Shown here one piece after another: positions 12,501 through 21,500 of a stretch of 64,000 bases of DNA. The stretch is from Ophiura sarsii (Eukaryota; Echinodermata; Ophiuroidea; Amphilepidida; Ophiuridae), in the NCBI GenBank assembly GCA_035610835.1, contig CM069445.1, positions 36,718,656-36,782,655 of the forward strand, given 5' to 3'. The first letter of the stretch is position 1, and each line of letters begins with the position of its first letter. The notes beneath the pieces were generated by a model, which was given only the letters and a program-made list of their open reading frames with translations, was not told the DNA's origin and ran no database searches. Both the position numbers and the translations under genes were made by a program.

Positions 12501-15500
12501 GCGCAATTGGTTAGCGCGTTCGGCTGTTAACCGGTTGGTGGTTCGAGTCCAGCCGGGGGCGTTGTTACTTTTTGCATTTAATGCAGATTGACAAACAAAT
12601 CACAGTAAAAATATAATATTGACAAAATCACAGACCACTTACACAAAAATCGCATCTGCGCATGCTCCTGTCGTGATCGAAATCCACCACACAAGCAATG
12701 GGCGAGTTTTATAAGTGCCTGGTTAGTCATAGTGTGTTAAATCATGACCCTTGACCTACCTGGGTAATAAAAATGATCGACCTTCTTCTGGATGCTGTTC
12801 ATCCCCTGCATCTTGAGCTGTGTTTACATGGTTATCCATAGTGGGTTTGGCTGAATGAATGCCTCGTTTTCTTCGATGTGGTATGGCAGAGTTTATTCTA
12901 TTCAGTTGAGGAGCGCGGATACCAACAGCTATGCGGTAGTGTTCCAACCAATTGTCACATACGTTTCTGATTTGGGGAGGGGGGAGGGAAGAAAGAAACA
13001 ATTCTTTATTATATTATTTCGTATGAATCAACATACACCTTACATATTTGCATGAAGTTCACAACTAAAATAACACATATGTTCTGCAGTTCTGCAGTAA
13101 ATAATAAACTAGTTCATATTTAGAATAAAAATGAATAGTTATATATACTAGCGGCGGACCCGAGCGCAACCACCACCCCCTGCACACACACATAAACCAG
13201 GTTGATTTACAACCATATCCCTCCTAAACCATTTGCCGTGGCAGCTTTATTAATCCCTACCTCTCAAACCGCATCATTAACCCTCAGTACCTCTGAAACC
13301 AAATAAACCTCTGAAACCAAATAAACCCCCTACAACCGCCAGCCCCTCCCCCACATACCACACCACCCAGGTTGATTTATAATCATAACTCTCCTAAAAC
13401 ATTTCCTGTGGCTACTTCATTAACCTTGGTCCCTTGGATTGTTTGGCATGCCAACTTAAAGTAAAGAAATCAGGTTGCTTTATTAACTCCCATAAAATGC
13501 TACTTGTACCACATCACTATAATAACCCTAGGCCTATCCTGAACCATTTCCCGTGGTTTTACCCACCCGACATGACACCACATACCCCTAAAACAGGCCT
13601 ATAATCATTTCCCGTGTGGCTTGTGCGCCATGTGTATATAGGAGTGCGTATTGTGCCGCGGCAGTGAGCCCTTGCGCAAACATGCACGCGACACGTAACC
13701 AACGGTATGATAACGCGGTGGTACACACAACGCACAATATCGTGCAATTCTAGTGGTATTCGTGAGCCAAATTCGAGAGGTTTTTTGCTGTTATTGGAGC
13801 CAATTGTTAACCAATTTCCCTGGAATAAACTTTACCACACTTCCCATTATTTCCACTATATTTCATGCAAATTAGGCACCACTTTGATCAAAACTAACGG
13901 AGTAATAAGGATAATAAACAAACAAACACACCATTTCCAGATTTATAGGAAGATATGCAAATTGAAAACAAAAGATTGGTAAATGATTGGTTCTTTTTTA
14001 GGTCATCACTGAAAATGTATTTGAAAAAACTGTTTTCACTTGATATACATAGCATTAAAATAAACATTGTTTACTGAGAAGCACAGTGAAACTATGTGCA
14101 TAAAAGGCGATGAAAAAAACCACCCTTTTTTACGGGAGGACGGACCTGTCAAGTAGGGTCGGTCGGTCGGGGTTTTGTTTTTTGTTTTTTGTTTAACCCT
14201 AAAATGTCACCAAAATCTGCACAAATTGGGTTTTTTTTAAAAAACATTTATGAACAAAATTTGTCGACCGATTTTTGGTCAAAAACTGCTAATTTTACAT
14301 CATTTGAGAACAAAAATTCTATAAAAAAAATTGAAAAATGCAAAAAGTGGGTCAGTCAGGCCCGTAAAAACAGGGGGGGGTTCCTCTCCTAAACTTAGTT
14401 TATAACTACAAGCTGTAAAAACTTGCTTGAATAATTTTTCACCTGTAAAATAAAACTTGTGATACGGTCCTTTATTCCAGAACTTTACATGAAAGAACTG
14501 TATACAAACATACTCACCCCATCTACCTCTGTGCAGTGACATTGTAGTGTGTTCCAGTAGATAGATGCATTGGCAAATTCTGGGTTTCCTGTCTTTAATT
14601 GCGTGAGCGTACATGGCAGTCCATTAGAACTAAGCCTTTGATTTTAAGCTGTGATTACTGGAATACACACTGACATCACTGCACAGTAGTAGACAAACAG
14701 AGTTTGATAATCGATCTGCTAAGACATCCATACCACAAGATTATCTCAATTCTCAATGTATTGCCCTATCTCTTTACGTGTAACGGTCGCCATTTTGAAT
14801 TTCCACCATGGGGAGAAATTTGGAGGTATGTCAACAATTTTCTGAATTAAACGGGAAAAAACTGGAGCTGTATCTCTCTCTCTGTGTTGGCAGGTTTGAA
14901 ATACGCGGAAAGATCGATGCTTTCTGGAAACTCATGCCTTTTTTCCTAAAAATACCTCCAAATTCGTCCCCATGGTGGAAACAAAATGGCGCCCGCGTAC
15001 TGGATCTCCTTTTTAAATCTATGATCCACACTCACTTTATCTTTCTTGACAGTCTGACCAGCTCCTTCTCCGCTGGGATATTATACTCGGTGGGGTCCTC
15101 CATCTCAAGACTCTTGACGATGTCGCTCATCTGAAAGACCGGTTTGGCCGGCGGTTGCTGCAGCTGTTTGGATGGTCTTTTGGATTTCTTATCTTTCTTC
15201 TTTGGTGCAGGGGGTGGTGGTGGTGGTTTGATGCATTCTTCTGCTGATTTAGATTGGAAGTCTTCATCCGTTACCAAATAGCCCTGTCATAAATGTAAGA
15301 TAACATAACAAACCTTGAATCAGGGGGGCACAATTCTAGGATCACAAACTTAGTATTAGGGCACATAAAAACATGGAGAAGAAAATCTGTGAGAAGTGTT
15401 TTGAATATAGCGTATATCCAACACAAATTGTTATCAAAGGTGGGAAAGGGGGGGGGGGGGGGGGAATGATCGGACGGCAGAGGTGGGAGAATGGTAGGAG

Positions 15501-18500
15501 GGCAGGGGAAAGAGAATGAGAGTATTATAGTTAAATCAGTTCCAAATTGGCGAGAAATATTATATCGGTTTTTATCTCTCCGCACGCAAAAGTAATCAGT
15601 GGCAATTATGGCCACACGCACGCGGTTTTGGCTGCAGGCATGCGTCACGCATATGATGCACAATGTGCTTGTTGCCTTCAGCACGCCCAGGCCCTTCTGT
15701 ATTTGCCAATTCAGAACTGATCAATGTATAATGATAGGAATGCAGGAGGGTAGTGGGAGGAGAAAGGTTTGTACTTACCAGCTCTTCCTGTGTGACTGGT
15801 TCAAGCGCACTCAATACCTGCCCAACCTGTAACTTGACCGACTCCTTGTGGCATGTAAACACTAGGGTCATCTGATTACGATTATTGCACCGAATGGTAA
15901 GGTGATCATGGATGGATATCACAACAGGATTGGAGAGTTTGAGGTGAGGTAACACCCAGTCCCATTTCTTTGTCACAGCACCCTCTGTATCAAAGAGTAT
16001 ACCTTCTTTTTCTGTAGAAAGGAACCTAAAGGCAACAATATAAACAAGAGATGTAACATTAATGGATATCTCAGAACAAGATTGGAATGTTAAAAGCGAC
16101 ATAGCACTAGGGTTGGGGTAATTCCAGGATGCCCATTTGACAGCAAAGCCCTATTAAAATTGGCAGAGGAAACTGGGGGCTGACTAATTACGATGCTCAT
16201 TTGACAGATAAAGTCTTATAGAAATTGGCAGAGGAAATGGAGATTTGAACAATTATATCAAGATCAACCAAATCTTCTTCTTCTTCTTCTTCTTCGGCCT
16301 CCGTCAGATATGACGATTTGGCTGCCATACGATCACATCTCCGGATCATCTTTCTCCAAGCTACTCTGTCTTGTGCCAGACGCTTGGCCTTTATAAGACT
16401 CATACCAGTCCATTCCTTGATGTTGTCAAACCATTGTTTCCTTTGACGACCTCTTTTCCTGCTGCCTTCCACTTTCCCTTCTATGATGTGGAGTGCCAGT
16501 AAGCTACCACTGCCTCTAATGATGTGCCCAAAGTAGGCCAGCTTTCTTTTGATAAGCTCTCCTAGCAGCTGTCGCTTTACACCAAGTTCTTTCAGGATAC
16601 TTATGTTGGTTCTTTTCTCCTTCCAGTTAACTCTTAACATTCTTCTCCAGATCCACATTTCAGCAGCCATTACGCGATTTTCATCTGCTTTGATTAGAGT
16701 CCATCCCTCCAGACCGTAAAGGAGCACGCTCCATACCAATGATTTTACAATCTTTGTTTTTAGGTTTGTTGTGAGGTTGCGGTCATTCCATAGGTCCTGG
16801 AGTTCTATCATCCTTCCCTTGGCCATTCCGATTCTAGCTCTTATATCAGCTGTGCAACTGGCAGATGTGGTTTTCACAGAGCCTAGGTATTTGAAGCGAC
16901 TGACTTGTTCAACATTCTCACCATCGATTGAGATATTATGCACAGGCTGTTCTTCTCCAGTTGTTAGAAGTTTTGTCTTTTTGACATTGAGCTTGAGATT
17001 TAGCTTCCTGCCTGCATCATTTACGGCTGTTGTTAGCCTCTCGATGTCTTCTTCAGAGGTTTCAAAAAGTGCAGTGTCATCGGCATATCTGAGATTTGAA
17101 ATTGGTGTACCGCCTACTTTTATCCCATACTGGTTTACATCAGCGTCTCTCATGACTTTTTCTGTGTAGGAGACGAACATGTGTGGTGAAGCAATGCATC
17201 CCTGCCTCAACCAAATACACAATACGTATATCAAGATCAACCAAATACACAATACATGCATGTGCAATGATGATAATGATTATTTGTCTCTACCTCTATT
17301 CCCAACAGGATGCCTGCTTTTCCCCTTGAAAGGAACTTATAGAAGGCAATACTGCAATTGAGTGTCGTTAACACCAGAATAGTGACCGGCATTGGCATTC
17401 TCATGGTTGGGCTGATGTCACATAAACTTGCAACACGCGTAAGCAGTGCAGAACGTGTCACACATACAACGAGCAGTGAATCAAAGTGAATTGTGGGTAA
17501 ATCGTTGGTAAAGGGGAGCAGCAAACATGGATGCCCGAGAGAATGCTCTGCGCAGGTGTGGCTTTGAGGGCTATTTAAGATGATTAAAGTTAAAATGTGA
17601 AACTAGACTAATGTTGACATGCTGAGAAAATCTTATCCTAATCATCATAAATTAAGATAATAATGATCATTTGAACTGAGTACCCGCCCCCCCCCCCCCA
17701 CCCTTTCCCCATCGATGATCACACTTTTGCACTTACTTAACCAATCCATTGGGGTGGTAACAGCATCCATGTCCAGTAGGTGTGAAGCATGCTGACATAG
17801 TCTTATCTTCATTATCATTATATACTAGTGTATAGGCACCTGGCATACGTGGTCCTGCTCTACTGACAATGACTGCAATATTGCCTGAAGGATAGCTGCA
17901 ATCAATATCGGGTTAAGGGAAATAGACCTTTAAGGGCACAAGATTGGTTTAAAGTGCAATTGAAGTAAAAGCATCCCCTAAATAATATTTAAAAAAAGAC
18001 TTTTCAAAGTACACTAGTTTTTTACTGGCTTGTGCACACTAAAGGAATAGATTGGTCCCTGTGATCTAAACGTGTTAAACAAATACTGTAGTTCTATCAG
18101 TTACAAATTGGTGAGAAATAGGTGGTTATTATAATTATCTCTCCCCCACATAAACGTTGTTATATCTCCAATTATCTCAGCCTCCTTTTTGTCATCACCC
18201 ACTTTCAGTTAGGATATGTTTCACTTTATTACTAAAAGGATACAATGATGTAGCCGATGCATCGTGTAGACTATGATGAAAGAGTTGTGTTTGACTCGGG
18301 TCGGGTGTGGTCAGGGTCATCCGAGGAATCAGACCTTTGTTAGTGTTCATGAAGCTAGGTGACTTTCCAGAGGTGGATTTCTTACTGATATATTTCAGCA
18401 TTTGTTCTCTTTTTGCATCGCCGTAGTAACGGGTGTAAAGGGGTTTGTCGTGGCCGAGATTCCTGTAACGACCTGAGTCTGTCTTGCTGTTTGGGATATA

Positions 18501-21500
18501 AATTAAATAATAAATTGTTTAAAACAACATGATTAAACAACTGGTTTGTCAATCGTACGTACATACAAGCACACATATCTCTAATTGATTTTTGCTAAGA
18601 ATGTAGATTTACAAGATTAAAATAAAACTGTACCATAAATACCAGGCTACTAAATTCATGAAGTTCTTAGCTCTCATACCTCTTTGATCAAAAGTCATTG
18701 TATGAATTACTTTTTTCTGTGCAGCGTAGGCATACAATTATAAACAATAACAGTTATAAAGTTGAAAATGAAGAAATAAAGGTGAGCACCCATTTTATCC
18801 ATCAGTCAAGTCAAAATTGAAATACATACTTCCAATAATACATAACCCAATTCATGAGGTAACCTATAATTTAAAGATAAAAATGGGTTGAAATTCAAAA
18901 CACTGAATGTTTCATGCCTTAATTTAGTTTCTTTGTTGTTCTTTCTCCTGAAGAACAAGACTGTGGCAAATTGGTATTCTCTTAGAATTTTGTAGGAAAA
19001 TATGAACACCAATCTAAAATTGTCCCCTTTCAAATTGTAACAGTAAGTTTTCAATCTAAGAAAGCTTTGAGACACATATGGGCGATTCCACGGTAATACG
19101 CGTTACATTTAAGCGCGCCATTCTTTATTCTCCACTCTATAACTGTAAAAGTAATTTGAATGAAGTTTTCATCTTTTGTATTATAATACCCAAGACTTAA
19201 GGCTAGATCCTCATGCTAACACCAATATGAAATATTAGCTCATGTTAATGTAAGACCGCTCCAAATATCGGTAACACACGTTACGAAAAAAGACGCACTA
19301 AAAAAATCCCAACTTGGTTTTGCTTGTGTATTTCAACTAACCAACCTACAATCAATTGGTCACTACTGTAAGCAAGTACCTTTACAAGGTTTATAAAACT
19401 AGAATAATAACAAGAATTAAAGTTCTCACTTTTTTGTAAAATGCAAAATAGTCGGTAACACGCGTTACACTTTGTCCAGCCATAATTTACTAGCCTTAGA
19501 TTCTTTATTATATTTCTAAATTAAAATTAATTTTGACTTTGGCAATTGAACTAACATATTAACCATAAATAGTAATAAATAACACTTGAAAAATTGAGGT
19601 TTTAGCACGTTTTCCTGAATACGAGTTTGGTAACACGCGTTACGACATTTTGATGGCCTATTGTTGAGTGGTGGATATGAATTTATTTAATTGTTTACTA
19701 TTTTTAAATAGGGCCTAACTAGTAGAATTAAAATTATAAGTGGCGTAAATTAAAACCAAATCAATAAAGTAAATATTTTCAAAAAAGTGTTGCTCCGGTA
19801 ACAAGTGTTACCATTTTTAGGGTAAGAAAAGTAGAATCTTTTCATAGTAAACATTAGCCAAATGTTGTAACAATTTTTTCCTGAACCTTTGCATGAGCTT
19901 TGAACAACATAGAGGTAAAAATAAATCTTTTGGAGCAATTTTCAGTTTTTTTGCTCCGTCACATTTTCATGGAATCGCCCATCACCATCTATTAGCCTCA
20001 TAAAATGAATGCATAAAAAGGTTCAAAAATCTTTTCAATCACCATTTTTCGGATATTTTGTAATTTATACTGATACTGGTAATGAAGCAATCTTCTTGCA
20101 GAGTGTTCAATGCGATGCAGAGCGAAATATAAGTTAAACCATTTGAAAGTGATGATTTTGGCACATTCAGATGTACGCCTCTCCATATTCTATCAAGCAA
20201 TTTGCTCAGCACTGAAACAAATGATTGCTACAAATTTGGTATCATTCTAAAGATGAACACATCAACTTTCTATTTATATGCAAAACACTATGAACATCAC
20301 AAAAACTTATGGTAATTGAGACCTGTGATAGGTTGGAAAAAGAAACGTCTGAACCTTTTTTGAGTGGTTTAAATATATTTACATTTGAGTGAGTGATTCT
20401 CTCAGTCTCTCCAAACATATCTCTACGATATTGCGCTGTTCCTTCTCCTCTTTAGATTTGTCCTTTTCCGACTCTTGCAGAATCCATCCTTTGTCCTCGC
20501 ACACTTTGGAAGACATGGAAAAACTCACGACTTGCAGAAAGTTGGGCTGATGAAGTCCACCACCACCACCACCTACAAGTGCATTGGAAGAAAAGACAAT
20601 TTGTAAATACATATTATGAAGTGGTTAATTATTTGCAATTATTTGGATTAACAGCTTTTTGAAATATTCCCTGAAACACAATTCAGTCATAGACATCAGC
20701 TCAAAAGGCCCACAAAAAGCTGTTTGTTTGTCCATAGAGGGTACTCAAAAGGTAGGGTCGGTAGGTCGGATTTTCTTTTATTGCTAGTGGTTGTTCTGGC
20801 CCAGTCCTAGCCAGTACGCCGAATTCTGAACCGCGTCAGATCTTTTGGATGACCCATACGTGACCCAAAATAACTTACATAATACTATACATGGTATGGG
20901 GTCACATGAGGGGTCACATGGGGTCAATTAAGGCCATATACGTGACTTTGAAAAAAAATTGTAAAAAAAATAAAACAGATTTTTATTTTTTTTTGAAAAA
21001 AAAAAAATTAAAAGAATTAAAAGTTACACGGTCGGGGCTATTATAGTACACGATCGGTCGGACATGGACAAACAAACACATTGGGGGGGGGCCTAACGTG
21101 GTTATGTTTTACACAAAGCCAATCACAAGGTATCATCTCCATAATGTAATTATGACCAAAATCGCCATTGGCCCTTTCATTTTTCTCAACGAGATTTTGA
21201 GGTCTTGTATTTCTGAGCCCTTGATGTAGTATCTAGGAAAGATGAGCCAGGGTAGGCCTACATAATATATCAAAATAACAAGAAAATAAATTTATAAATT
21301 TGGTTGCTAAACATGATTGACATGACATTGTTATTTCAGGTTGTAATACCATAAATACGGTACCATGGAAGAAATTAAAATTGACAATTGAGGTTTCGGG
21401 TCACAAACCCTTCTTTTGATAAAAATAGTTGCATGGATTGAAATAAGAGCTGTCAATTGTGTTCACATCTACATTGATTTTAAGGAAATATTTGAATAAG

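Noticed and set aside
16771..17169. 132-codon plus-strand frame
   Set aside because: Shadow of the LINE reverse transcriptase on the other strand.
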